A DNA stretch of 64,000 nucleotides from RYN-230 sp036509255 (GTDB lineage: Bacteria; Actinomycetota; Actinomycetes; Streptosporangiales; Streptosporangiaceae), in contig DATCFY010000044.1 of assembly GCA_036509255.1 (NCBI GenBank), positions 1 through 64,000 on the forward strand, in the 5' to 3' direction. A model generated the notes under the pieces. That model was not told where the DNA came from, searched no databases, and saw only the letters and a program-made list of their open reading frames with translations. Both the position numbers and the translations under genes were made by a program. Positions within the stretch are counted from its first letter, which is position 1. Every line of letters starts with the position of its first letter. This document shows, one piece after another, positions 42,268 to 50,373 of this stretch.

Positions 42268-43116
42268 TCAGTAGCGGTTGTGGGCTGGCCCGATGGTCGG
42301 CGCCCGGCGCGCGATGTCGAACACGCACCCAGCCGGCATCAGGTGCAGCCGCACGTCAAACAGGGTGATCGGATCGCAGTCACCGGCCGCGTGGACCACC
42401 GTGGACTGCTCGCCGTCGGCCACCGTGGCGACCCCGGTGCCGAGCACCTCGAAGGTGTCGCCGTCGACCAGGATCGCGGTGTTCTCGTCGATGCCCACGC
42501 CGAGGTGATCCGGGTCGAGCGCGACCGCGCTCAGCAGCCGCGGGAGGCGGCCGCGCTCCGCGAAGTGCATGTCGATGAGCATCTTGGGCAGCAGCCCGAG
42601 TCCGGGGCCGGTACGCACCGTGGCCGCCGAGACCTCCGGCCCCTCCCCGCCGAGGATCATCGTCCGCCCCATCGCGGTCGCACCGGCGCTGGTCCCGGCG
42701 ACGACCAGGCCGCGGCTGAGTTGCTCGCGGAGGATGTCGTTGGCCTGCGAGCCGACCAGGGCCAGGATCCGGGACTGGTCGCCACCGCTGATGAAGACCC
42801 CGGTGGAATCACGGAGTACGGCGGCAGCGGCGTCGGAGTCGGCGTCCGCCCGGCCGCGCAGCCTCAGTTCCCTGGTCTGCTCGACGCCCAGCTTGCGGAA
42901 CACCCGCTCGTACTCGGCGTGCACTTCGTCGGGCATTCCGGTCGCGGTGGTGACCAGGGTGATCCGGGCCTGCTCGCCCCCGCACAGCTCGACGAACCGC
43001 TCCAGGACACCAGCGCCGCAGCACCGGTCCTCCCCGCCGCCGATGATCAGGAGGCGACCCCCTGGCACACCATCGTCCGCGTGCTCGTCCACGGTTGCGT
43101 TGTTACCCAGCGTCAC
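42268..43116 (-). CDS. cphB: cyanophycinase (S51 serine peptidase)
   Basis: CphB hydrolyses cyanophycin to beta-Asp-Arg dipeptides. The 282-residue protein has LLIIGGGED near residue 22, the nucleophile serine in VAGTSAGATAMG near 140, and the following MHFAERGRLPRLL and GIDENTAIL motifs of the S51 family. It precedes cphA in the same direction, the common cphB-cphA order. No isoaspartyl dipeptidase gene is in the window to finish the degradation. The GTG at 43116 is close to an AGAAGG ribosome site (perhaps too close); a GTG eight codons later is an alternative. It begins 18 bp after the frameshifted membrane protein gene, which may be its transcriptional leader. Confidence 0.92.
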   Translation of the reverse strand: MTLGNNATVDEHADDGVPGGRLLIIGGGEDRCCGAGVLERFVELCGGEQARITLVTTATGMPDEVHAEYERVFRKLGVEQTRELRLRGRADADSDAAAAVLRDSTGVFISGGDQSRILALVGSQANDILREQLSRGLVVAGTSAGATAMGRTMILGGEGPEVSAATVRTGPGLGLLPKMLIDMHFAERGRLPRLLSAVALDPDHLGVGIDENTAILVDGDTFEVLGTGVATVADGEQSTVVHAAGDCDPITLFDVRLHLMPAGCVFDIARRAPTIGPAHNRY

Positions 43117-43134
43117 ACCTTCTGAACCAAACGT

Positions 43135-45074
43135 TCACATATCGTGTTGCGGCCCCGGCCGGTACACCGCGACCCCGTCGGCCCGGTAGGTGAAGCGGAA
43201 GCCGGTCTGCTCCAGGTAGTGCAGGACCTCCGCAGTGGCGCGCCAGACCAGGACCCAGCCCACGTCCATCCGCTGTGCGTCCGCCCGGGCCAGGCTGGCC
43301 TGGCCGGCGTCGCTGGGGCGGCCGCTCTGGGCGGCGGCCAGCCGCGCATAGAACGGGTGACGGCGCACCGCCCGGACCGTGGGGACCGGGATCCACGAGG
43401 TGTAGGAGATGGCCCGGGGGTGACCGTCCGAACTGGCCAGGGCCAGGGCCTCCGGCTCGAACCCCGCGCCGTAGCGCTTGGGCAGGCCGCCCCGGATACC
43501 GAACGGCACGTCCACCACGATCGAGCCGGAATGATCGGCCGCGATCGGGCCGTCCAGGGCCGGCAATGAGGCCGGCATGGACTGGTTGACCGGCCCGCCG
43601 CCGGGCCACCCGGCCTCCAGGGCCGCGCCCAGCACCGCGATCAGCAGCAGGATGCCGGCCGCCATAGCCCGGACCCAGGGCAGGCCGGCTGCGGCCTGGA
43701 CGGGGTGGTCCAGCAGGGGCCGGGCGCGGGCGGCGAGCCAGCCCAGCGTGCTGCCCCCCAGCAGCGCGGCGGGCACTAGGGCGAGCAGGGTGAACCGGTC
43801 GGCCTCACGGAACGCGGACAGGCCGGGCACGTGCACCAGCCAGGTGAACGGCATGACGCCGGACAGCCGGACCCCGCCCACGGTGATGGCGGCGGGCAGG
43901 TAACTGGCGGCGCCGATCTTCAGCACTGGCCCATCGCCAGCGCCGTGCTGCCCAGCCAGAGCAGGCCCAGCAGCCGCGCGGTGCGCCGCCGCCAGGAGAT
44001 CACCAGGCCGGCCAGCGCCAGCACGGTCAGCGTGATCCCGAATGTTGGCACCCCCTCGTACAGCGGGAAGTGGAACCCGCTGGCCAGCGCTCCGAGTCCC
44101 CATGAGCGCAGCCGTGGTGACGGGGAGAACAAAGCCGGCAGCCCGGTCCCGAACCGCCGGTCCCACGTGGGCAGCGCTGCGGCGGGGGAGCCGATCCCGC
44201 CCGAGTCGGCCTGCCACGCCATCGCGGCGATCTGCGGGCTGGCCACCAGCAGCGTGGTCAGTGCCGCGACAGCGCAGTCCCGCAGCCGCTGCACCGGCGG
44301 CTGCGCGGTCACCCGGGGGATCAGCGCGAGGACGGCCAGGATCGCGGCCAGGATCGCGGACTCCTGGTTGACCAGCACGGCGAGGCCGAGCACCAGCCCG
44401 AGCCGCAGGGCCCGGGCAGGACCGGGGCGCCGCCGCAGCCGGACCGCCGCCTCCAGCGTCAGCGGCAGGAACACCGTCCCGGCCGCGATGTTCAGGTGAA
44501 ACCAGTCCTGGAAGGCCAGCATCGTGGACAGGCCGAACAGGGCTCCGGCGCCGACCGCGCCCACCCGCGACGTCAGCCACAGTGCCGCCACCCGGTACAG
44601 CGCGTAGCACGCCGCGCCGGGCAGCAGCACGACCAGCAGGTTGTAGCTGACCGCGGGACCGGCCAGCAGGGTGACCGGGAGCATCATGATGCCCAGGCCA
44701 GGCATCAGGGTGTCGTAGCCCAGTTGCACCCCGGCCGGGGCGGCCAGCCGGGGGGTGAACCACGGGTTTCCCAGGTGGGTCACCTGGTGCGCCACCCACC
44801 ACAGGCTCCACACGTAACTCGCGGGATCGAGAGTGTCCGGCAGCCGGCCGCGCAGGTAGGTGGCCAGCGGCCAGGTGACCGCCACTCCGGCGGCGATATA
44901 GCCAATCAGCAGCGCGAGGTGGCGGAGGGCATGACGCCCCGCGGCGCCCCGCCGGGAACGCTGGTGCGGCGGCTGGGCTCCGGCATTACCCGCGCACGGG
45001 GCGCTGGCCCGGATAGCCATCCGGGTGGGGCCGCCGGAAGGCGCGCCTGCCGGTGTGGATGGCCCGGGGTTCAC
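43135..45074 (-). pseudogene. large polytopic membrane protein, GT-C-like (copy C), frameshifted
   Basis: The first frame runs from about 45074 and matches copy B through the first ten spans (PASYVWSLWWVAHQVTHLGN, PWFTPRLAAP), ending abruptly after LLWLGSTALAMG. The rest continues in another frame from GPVLKIGAASYLPA through MPFTWLVHVPGLSAFREADR to the TGA at 43137-43135. Comparison with copy B (VLALGPALRVG) shows that one base is missing in the run at 43927-43932 (minus strand ATGGGCCAGTG; one extra C restores the frame). It may be a true mutation or a sequencing error. If repaired it would be a protein of about 645 residues. cphB follows 18 bp downstream. Confidence 0.75.
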
Positions 45075-45122
45075 CACGTCGCGTGTCCCTCGCCTCGTCC
45101 CACAGTGATCGCGAACCCGCAC

Positions 45123-45710
45123 GCCGGCAGGCCAGCCGGTGCGGTCACCACCATCGGTGGAAAGGCCCGTACGGTAAGGACCAGCGCAGCACGTATCAGC
45201 GAAGGGTCCGCTGCCGTGGATAAGTCTCGCATCTGGCGTGATAATGGCCGGTAACGAGAGGGAACAATTCAGGTCATCTTTCGGCGTGCGACAATGAAGG
45301 CCCGCACCGGCGGGTCCTGGGAAAAGTCACGGCTGGCGCGGCCCGTACGGCCCGCAAGGCCCGCAACCAGAGTGGCTCCCGGTATCCAGGTTCACCATCG
45401 TGACCCAGGAATGCGGCGCCCCGGACACACCTGATGCGTGGATGTAAACCTGATGTAGTCCTGACTGCACCAATCCTTCATTCACGTCCTGCAGACGGGG
45501 CCGGCTCGCCGGCTGATCCACGGATCTGGGTCCGCAGGGCCTGGCCGCCGTCGATGAACAGCATGCCCAGCGGCGTCCGCCACAGCGCCGCGACCTGCGC
45601 GGACCGGCCCACCACCGCGATGACCTGGGCTTCCAGGCCGACCGCGGCAAGGGTGGCAGCGCGAGGCGCGAGGCGCGAGCCGCGGCCCGGCTTCGGCAGA
45701 GGGGTTTGGG
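45123..45710. other. intergenic stretch without an intact gene
   Basis: This 588-bp region lies between copy C and the ANTAR gene. Apart from the methyltransferase-like remnant at 45478-45670, I see only short open frames without ribosome sites. It marks the junction between the accessory region and core block 2. Its left end should hold the promoter of copy C, but no clear elements stood out. Confidence 0.5.
45478..45670 (-). pseudogene. fragment resembling a SAM-dependent methyltransferase
   Basis: The minus-strand frame reads AATLAAVGLEAQVIAVVGRS, AQVAALWRTPLGMLFIDGGQ and stops with TGA at 45480-45478. The pattern of a beta strand, VVGRSAEVA-type loop, then LLFIDGGH is characteristic of class I methyltransferases that put a DGGHS motif after strand 4; here His is Gln. 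No start codon or N-terminal SAM-binding motif is present and the C-terminal half is missing. Identification is from memory of the motif and is tentative. Confidence 0.35.
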
Positions 45711-46634
45711 TCAGGCCTCGCCCCGGCTGCGCCGGGGCATCCGCCGCGGAATCGGTGGCTTGGCCAGTTCCTCGGGCAGGCGCAGCAACGGGTTGGTGGC
45801 GCTGGCGATCACCTGGCTGGCCGTTTCCATGATCCGCTGCCCGCGGGCACGGGACGCGGACCTGAGCAGCTCGAACGCCTGCCGTGGCCGGATCCGGTGC
45901 CGCTCCGCGAGGACCCCGATGGCCTGCTCCACCCGGACGCGGACCGTCAGCGCGCGCTCCAGTTGCGCGACCGTCGCCTTGAGCTGCTCGGCTTCGAGGA
46001 ATTGCTCGGCTTCACGGAGCTGGGCGGCATCGGCGGGGCTGAAGGGAGTCTCCTCCGCCCGGTGGGCGCCGGCCCGCGGAGCCGGGCCGCGCGCGCGGGC
46101 ACCCGGCGCGCCGGACCCGCCGGGACTGGTCCGGCCAGCCGACTGGGCCATGCCGCTGAGGAGGCCTGCATTGTGCCTGGCCGCGTCCTGTGGGGCCGTT
46201 TCCGGCGCAGCAGCAGCCGCGGCGTCCAGTTCGGCCTGCTCCTCCGCGGACAGTTCCGCGGCGAGCAGGTCGGCCAGCACCATGGCGCTGGTCAGGTCGG
46301 GTACTTCCTCATCGCCTACGCGCCAGCCCGTCGGGGTGCGCCGCGCGACCGCTTCCATCGGAGCGGTGGGGCCGTCGCTGGCCGGGCCCTGGTCCCGGTC
46401 GCCACCCGCGTCTGCGCGATCAGTCATGCCCAGGCCATCCCCGCCCCCGGCCCGGCTTACACCGCGCTCGTCCGGGCCTGGCCGGTCAGCAGCCCGCTGG
46501 CTCCCGTCATCGCGGACCTGGTCATGCTGGCCTGGAGCGGCACCAACTGGGCTCTCCGCCCGGTCGGCGGGCACGACAGAGCGGCTGGCGCGCGCACGCG
46601 TACCAGCACTCGTTCGGTCGTGCCTGCCAGTCAT
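45711..46634 (-). CDS. ANTAR-domain protein
   Basis: ANTAR domains bind two-hexaloop RNA motifs and act by antitermination. The C-terminal part (about residues 225-285) has the ANTAR pattern: VAQLERALTVRVRVEQAIGV, LAERHRIRPRQAFELLRSAS, RARGQRI. Before it lie a short coiled coil (LREAEQFLEAEQLKATVAQL) and a Pro/Ala/Gly-rich part. There is no response-regulator receiver domain, so the signal input is unclear. The start at 46634 gives 307 residues and overlaps the mycoredoxin stop codon (ATGA). A start at 46427 would give 238 residues and remove a low-complexity leader; both are possible. The RNA targets are unknown. Confidence 0.75.
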   Translation of the reverse strand: MTGRHDRTSAGTRARASRSVVPADRAESPVGAAPGQHDQVRDDGSQRAADRPGPDERGVSRAGGGDGLGMTDRADAGGDRDQGPASDGPTAPMEAVARRTPTGWRVGDEEVPDLTSAMVLADLLAAELSAEEQAELDAAAAAAPETAPQDAARHNAGLLSGMAQSAGRTSPGGSGAPGARARGPAPRAGAHRAEETPFSPADAAQLREAEQFLEAEQLKATVAQLERALTVRVRVEQAIGVLAERHRIRPRQAFELLRSASRARGQRIMETASQVIASATNPLLRLPEELAKPPIPRRMPRRSRGEA

Positions 46635-46888
46635 AAGTTCGCGGCGAGCCCGCGCAGCCTTTCCTTGACCTGGGCCGCTGATGGGTTAGTCATCGCCGTC
46701 CCGTCAGAGAATACAAGGGTGGGGACGGTCATGTTGCCCCCGTTGACACTGATCACGAAGCTGGCCGCCGCGTCGTCATGCTCGATGTCGACCTCGGCTA
46801 CCTCGATCCCGTCCCGGGCCAGTTGGCTCTTCAGCCGTCGGCAGAAAGCGCACCACTGCGTGGTGTACATCGTCACCGGCTCAGACAC
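46631..46888 (-). CDS. mrx1: mycoredoxin (glutaredoxin-like, CxxC)
   Basis: Mycoredoxins reduce mycothiol mixed disulfides in actinobacteria. The 85-residue protein has the active-site Cys13-Ala-Phe-Cys16 after MYTTQW, a cis-Pro in MTVPTLVFSDG and the GG-like binding end. The size is typical. In M. tuberculosis mycoredoxin-1 (Rv3198A) is the neighbour of uvrD2, and the same neighbours occur here with uvrD2 transcribed divergently. The start is a GTG with GGAGCGGC upstream. Its stop codon overlaps the ATG of the ANTAR gene. Confidence 0.9.
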   Translation of the reverse strand: MSEPVTMYTTQWCAFCRRLKSQLARDGIEVAEVDIEHDDAAASFVISVNGGNMTVPTLVFSDGTAMTNPSAAQVKERLRGLAANL

Positions 46889-47081
46889 GCAGCCGCTCCA
46901 ATCGTCTCAGTTTGGTTCCGCTTCCTCAACACACCGGAGGCGCGCCGGCTTCCCGCAACCACGGCTGGTGTTCGTTATCTGGACGTATGTGCTGGTCAGT
47001 GACGGAAAGAGGAGCGCGGTCAGGCAGGGCGCGACGGGTGTCGGCGGGATGCGGGAGGATGGCGGGCACAGGAGGTGGGAC

Positions 47082-48923
47082 GTGCGCGCAGTCGCGGGTG
47101 AGCCGGCCGGACCAGATCCCGGGACGCCGGCGGCAGCAGATCCGGAGGCCGTGCTGGCCGCCCTGGACCCGGAGCAACGGCAGGTGGCCCTGGCCACCAC
47201 CGGGCCGGTGTGCGTGCTGGCCGGGGCGGGGACCGGCAAGACCCGCGCGGTGGCGCACCGCATCGCCTATGCGGCACTGACCGGGGTGGTGGACCCGGCC
47301 CACGTGCTCGCGGTGACCTTCACCACCCGGGCGGCCGGGGAGTTGCGGGCCAGGATGGTGCAGCTGGCCGGGTCCGGAGGGGGACTGGAGCGGGTTCAGG
47401 CGCGCACCTTCCACTCGGCCGCGCTGCGCCAGCTGACCCACTTCTGGCCCGCCACCGTGGGCGGGCGGCCCCCGGCGGTCCTGGACTCTAAGGTGAGCCT
47501 GCTGGCCGAGGCGGCCCGCGGCCTGCGGGTGAAAGCCGGGGTAGCGGAACTGCGGGACGTCGCGTCGGAAATCGAATGGGCCAAGGTGTCCCAGGTCCGG
47601 CCGGATGACTACGCCGGGGCGTCGGCGAAAGCAGGCCGCACCCCGCCGCTGGCCGCCGAGATGGTCGCCCGGCTCTACGCCGGTTACGACGATCTCTGCC
47701 GGGAGCGCCACCTAGTGGACTTCGAATCCGTGCTGGAGCTCACCGCGGCCATCCTGACCGAGCACGGGCAGGCGGCCGCGGAGGTCAGGGACAGGTACCG
47801 CTATTTCGTGATCGACGAGTACCAGGACGTCAACCCGCTGCAGAAGCTGCTCCTGGACAGCTGGGCCGGTGATCGCGACGACGTGTGCGTGGTCGGGGAC
47901 CCCCGGCAGACCATCTACTCGTTCGCCGGGGCCACCGCGTCCTTCCTGACTGGTTTCACCGCCGAGTTCCCCGATGCCACGGTGGTGGAGCTCGTCCGCA
48001 ACTACCGGTCGACGCCCCAGATCCTCGCGCTGGCGAACCAGCTGACCGGCGCGTCCGGCCCGCAATCGCTGGCCGACCAGCTGCGGACCGGGACCTTCCG
48101 GCCGGTGGCCGGCCGTCCTCGCCAGCCCGCGGCCGGCCGTACGGCAGCCCTGGTACCGCAGCGCCCGGCCGGGCCGGCCGCCGAGTTCGCCGAGTACGCG
48201 GACGAGGAGGAGGAAGCATCGGCGGTGGCCGCCCGCGTGGACGCGCTGCGCGCGGCGGGGCTGGCCCCGGGCCAGGTGGCGGTGCTGGTCCGGACCAACG
48301 CCCAGACGCTGGCGCTGGAGCGGGCGCTGGCCGAGCGGGGTGTGCCCTGCCAGGTCCGGGGGGCGGAGCGGTTCTTCGACCGGCGCGAGGTACGTCAGGC
48401 GACCGGATTGCTCCGTGCGGCCTCGAAATCGGTGTCGTCCCAGGCCAGCGGTGAGCCGTCGGCGGAGGTCCGGCACATCCTGTCCGGGCTGGGACTCACC
48501 CGGGACGCCCCGGCCGGACGGGGCGCTGCCCGGGAGCGCTGGGAGTCGCTGGAGGCGCTGGCCCAGCTCGCCGTGGATTACTTCGCGGCCCATCCCGACG
48601 CCGCCCTGGCCGGGTTCGTTGCCGAGCTGGCTCACCGCAGCTCCATCGAGCACGCCCCGGCCATCCAGGGAGTGACCCTGGCCTCACTGCACGCGGCCAA
48701 GGGCCTGGAGTGGGACGTGGTCTTCCTGCCCGGCCTGACTGAGGGCACGCTGCCGATCGTGTACGCGCACACCGAGGAAGCGATCGAGGAGGAGCGCAGG
48801 CTGCTGTACGTGGGCGTGACCCGGGCCCGGGAGCGGATCTTCCTGTCCTGGTCGCTGGCCCGGTCTCCGGGCGGCCGCCGGACCCGCAAGCCATCCCGGT
48901 TCCTCGGCAGCCTGCGGCGCTAG
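47082..48923 (+). CDS. uvrD2: UvrD2-type superfamily 1 DNA helicase, C-terminally short
   Basis: An ATP-dependent 3'-5' DNA helicase of 613 residues. Visible motifs: Walker A AGAGTGKTRAVAHRIAY near 46-62, TFTTRAAGELRARM, VIDEYQDVNPLQ (motif II) near 243, GDPRQTIYSFAGA (III), NYRSTPQIL (IV), TLASLHAAKGLEWDVVF (V) and YVGVTRARERIFL (VI). The Mycobacterium UvrD2 carries an HRDC domain and a four-cysteine zinc domain after this point; here the chain ends about 25 residues after motif VI with PSRFLGSLRR, so both are absent. A perfect AGGAGG stands 6 nt before the GTG at 47082. Position next to mycoredoxin and whiB7 supports uvrD2. Confidence 0.9.
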   Translation: MRAVAGEPAGPDPGTPAAADPEAVLAALDPEQRQVALATTGPVCVLAGAGTGKTRAVAHRIAYAALTGVVDPAHVLAVTFTTRAAGELRARMVQLAGSGGGLERVQARTFHSAALRQLTHFWPATVGGRPPAVLDSKVSLLAEAARGLRVKAGVAELRDVASEIEWAKVSQVRPDDYAGASAKAGRTPPLAAEMVARLYAGYDDLCRERHLVDFESVLELTAAILTEHGQAAAEVRDRYRYFVIDEYQDVNPLQKLLLDSWAGDRDDVCVVGDPRQTIYSFAGATASFLTGFTAEFPDATVVELVRNYRSTPQILALANQLTGASGPQSLADQLRTGTFRPVAGRPRQPAAGRTAALVPQRPAGPAAEFAEYADEEEEASAVAARVDALRAAGLAPGQVAVLVRTNAQTLALERALAERGVPCQVRGAERFFDRREVRQATGLLRAASKSVSSQASGEPSAEVRHILSGLGLTRDAPAGRGAARERWESLEALAQLAVDYFAAHPDAALAGFVAELAHRSSIEHAPAIQGVTLASLHAAKGLEWDVVFLPGLTEGTLPIVYAHTEEAIEEERRLLYVGVTRARERIFLSWSLARSPGGRRTRKPSRFLGSLRR

Positions 48924-49005
48924 CTTCCTGGGCCTGTTCCTGGGCCGGCGGTGCCCGGGCCCGACCCAGGCCCGACCCGGACCCGCGCCGGGCGCCGCCG
49001 AACGG

Positions 49006-49011
49006 TACGGT
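49006..49011 (+). promoter_or_regulatory. leaderless-type -10 hexamer for the thioesterase gene
   Basis: TACGGT, 6 nt, then the GTG at 49018, with no ribosome site. Confidence 0.45.
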
Positions 49012-49017
49012 GCCCGC

Positions 49018-49839
49018 GTGACCACGCCGCTGGACAACCTCATCGATCTGCTCGACCTGGAGCAGATCGAGGCGAACATCTTCCGCGGCCGCAGTCCCAG
49101 TGACTGGCGGCAGCGGGTCTTCGGTGGCCAGGTCGCCGGCCAGGCGCTGGTCGCGGCCGGGCGCACGGTGCCTGCGGAGCGCCCGGTGCACTCGCTGCAC
49201 GCCTACTTCATCCGGCCTGGTGACCCCGCGGTCCCCATCGTCTACACCGTGGACCGGGTCCGGGACGGCCGGTCCTTCACCACCCGCCGGGTCTCCGCCA
49301 TCCAGCACGGCAAAACGATCTTCACCCTCTCCGCCTCGTTCCACCACCCCGAGCCGGGTGTCCAGCACGCCGTGGCCATGCCCGCCGTGCCGCCCCCGGA
49401 TACCCTCAGCCGGCCCGATCATGAGTTTTTCTCGTCCAACCCCATCGACCTGCGCTTCGTGGGGCCGTCCCGTGACGACCCGGCTGGCCTGCGGGTGGCC
49501 GGCACCGAGCACAACCTGGTCTGGCTGCGGGCCAACGGTGAGCTGCCCGATGACCCGCTGCTGCACGTGTGCCTGATGACCTACGCCTCGGACCTGACCC
49601 TGCTTGATTCGGTGCTGCGCCGGCACGGGTTGTCGTGGGACGCCCACACCAGCGGGGCCAGCCTGGATCACGCGATGTGGTTCCACCGTCCGTTCCGCGC
49701 GGACCGCTGGCTCCTGTACGACCAGGAATCGCCGACCGCGGCTGGCGCCCGGGGCCTGGCCCGTGGTCAGGTCTTCACCGAAGAGGGCGAGCTCGTGGTG
49801 TCCGTCGTGCAGGAAGGCCTGGTCCGCAGCGCGACCTGA
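49018..49839 (+). CDS. tesB: acyl-CoA thioesterase II
   Basis: TesB hydrolyses acyl-CoA to fatty acid and CoA. The 273-residue protein is the usual double-hotdog. Half one contains FGGQVAGQALVAA and HSLHAYFIRPGDP, then the RRVSAIQHGKTIF strand. Half two contains LMTYASDLTLLDS, SLDHAMWFHRPFRAD with the catalytic Asp, and DQESPTAAGARGLARGQVFT with the Gln/Ser/Arg region. Length and all motifs fit the family. It lies between uvrD2 and whiB7, where mycobacteria have no such gene, and has its own leaderless-type promoter. Confidence 0.93.
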   Translation: MTTPLDNLIDLLDLEQIEANIFRGRSPSDWRQRVFGGQVAGQALVAAGRTVPAERPVHSLHAYFIRPGDPAVPIVYTVDRVRDGRSFTTRRVSAIQHGKTIFTLSASFHHPEPGVQHAVAMPAVPPPDTLSRPDHEFFSSNPIDLRFVGPSRDDPAGLRVAGTEHNLVWLRANGELPDDPLLHVCLMTYASDLTLLDSVLRRHGLSWDAHTSGASLDHAMWFHRPFRADRWLLYDQESPTAAGARGLARGQVFTEEGELVVSVVQEGLVRSAT

Positions 49840-49894
49840 GCACGGCCGGCCTCCGCGGACAGGGCGCGCCGGTGAGGGTACAGAACTCGACCAG

Positions 49895-49932
49895 AAAAAG
49901 GAGTTGCCCTCCCCGACTAGGGTCCTTAGGCT
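49895..49932 (+). promoter_or_regulatory. WhiB7-type autoregulated promoter of whiB7
   Basis: An A-tract (49895-49899), 4 nt, TTGCCC as -35 (49904-49909), 17 nt, TAGGCT as -10 (49927-49932). WhiB7 with the primary sigma factor is known to recognise an AT-rich element just upstream of the -35 box at its own promoter in mycobacteria. This is the same architecture. It predicts a leader of about 500 nt. Confidence 0.6.
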
Positions 49933-49986
49933 TCTTCCCATGTTCCTCGGTGAACTGACGACACCTTGACGGAAGGGGGTGGCCGA

Positions 49987-50316
49987 GTGAATAGCAACGA
50001 GATCTTCGTTCCGGTGGCACGTCTGTGCGCCGGAATTTCTGCTGCGTCGCTGGATGCTCGCCCGTCCCTCGCTGTCATGGACACGAGCGTCCTGGCCACC
50101 GCCCGCACCGCAAATATCCGTGAGATGGCGCCTTCGCGCGCTGCCATGGGTGTTGGCATGCCGTGGCTTCGCCAGGGTCCGGCGCAGGTCAAGCCGCGCC
50201 TCGGCTTTGCCCACCGCAAGCAGAACGACCCCGCTCAGACGTACGCCCACGCAATCGGCGCTGTCGCCACTGGTGGCAGCCAAACGGGTTCGCTCCCAGC
50301 CTGGGATCCGGTCTAG
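49987..50316 (+). CDS. whiB7 leader open reading frame
   Basis: A 109-codon frame with a GTG start, an AAGG-rich ribosome site about 10 nt upstream and ordinary codon composition. It matches no protein family I know: the product is weakly basic, without membrane spans or signal peptide, and starts NSNEIFVPVARLCAG. It lies wholly inside the predicted whiB7 leader transcript, and its TAG stop (50314-50316) sits in a hairpin that is followed by a strong stem before whiB7. whiB7 genes of Mycobacterium and their Streptomyces orthologues are known to be controlled by a leader ORF and terminator that respond to translation inhibition, so this is most likely the regulatory leader ORF. A longer TTG start at 49966 is possible. 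It could still encode a functional small protein. Confidence 0.6.
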   Translation: MNSNEIFVPVARLCAGISAASLDARPSLAVMDTSVLATARTANIREMAPSRAAMGVGMPWLRQGPAQVKPRLGFAHRKQNDPAQTYAHAIGAVATGGSQTGSLPAWDPV

Positions 50317-50335
50317 AAAGACCGGCCTGGATCCC
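50303..50335 (+). promoter_or_regulatory. leader hairpin across the stop codon of the whiB7 leader ORF
   Basis: GGGATCC pairs with GGATCCC and GGTCT with AGACC, with a GGCCT bulge and a 4-nt loop. The stem encloses the TAG at 50314. CGGCCT at 50323-50328 can alternatively pair with AGGCCG at 50341-50346 in the following stem, which gives a simple switch: ribosome position would decide which hairpin forms. Confidence 0.5.
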
Positions 50336-50339
50336 TCAA

Positions 50340-50373
50340 AAGGCCGCGGACCCGCTACCGGGTCCGCGGCCTT
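50340..50373 (+). terminator. 15-bp terminator-like stem in the whiB7 leader
   Basis: AAGGCCGCGGACCCG, loop CTAC, then the exact complement. It stands 70 nt before the whiB7 start and 24 nt after the leader ORF stop. No U-tract follows, which is common in high-GC genomes. It fits early termination when the leader ORF is translated normally. Confidence 0.7.

Noticed and set aside
40118..42274. Plus-strand open frame of about 720 codons opposite cphA
   Set aside because: It has an antisense composition (Val/Gly/His/Arg-rich) and no recognisable motif; cphA motifs are complete on the minus strand.
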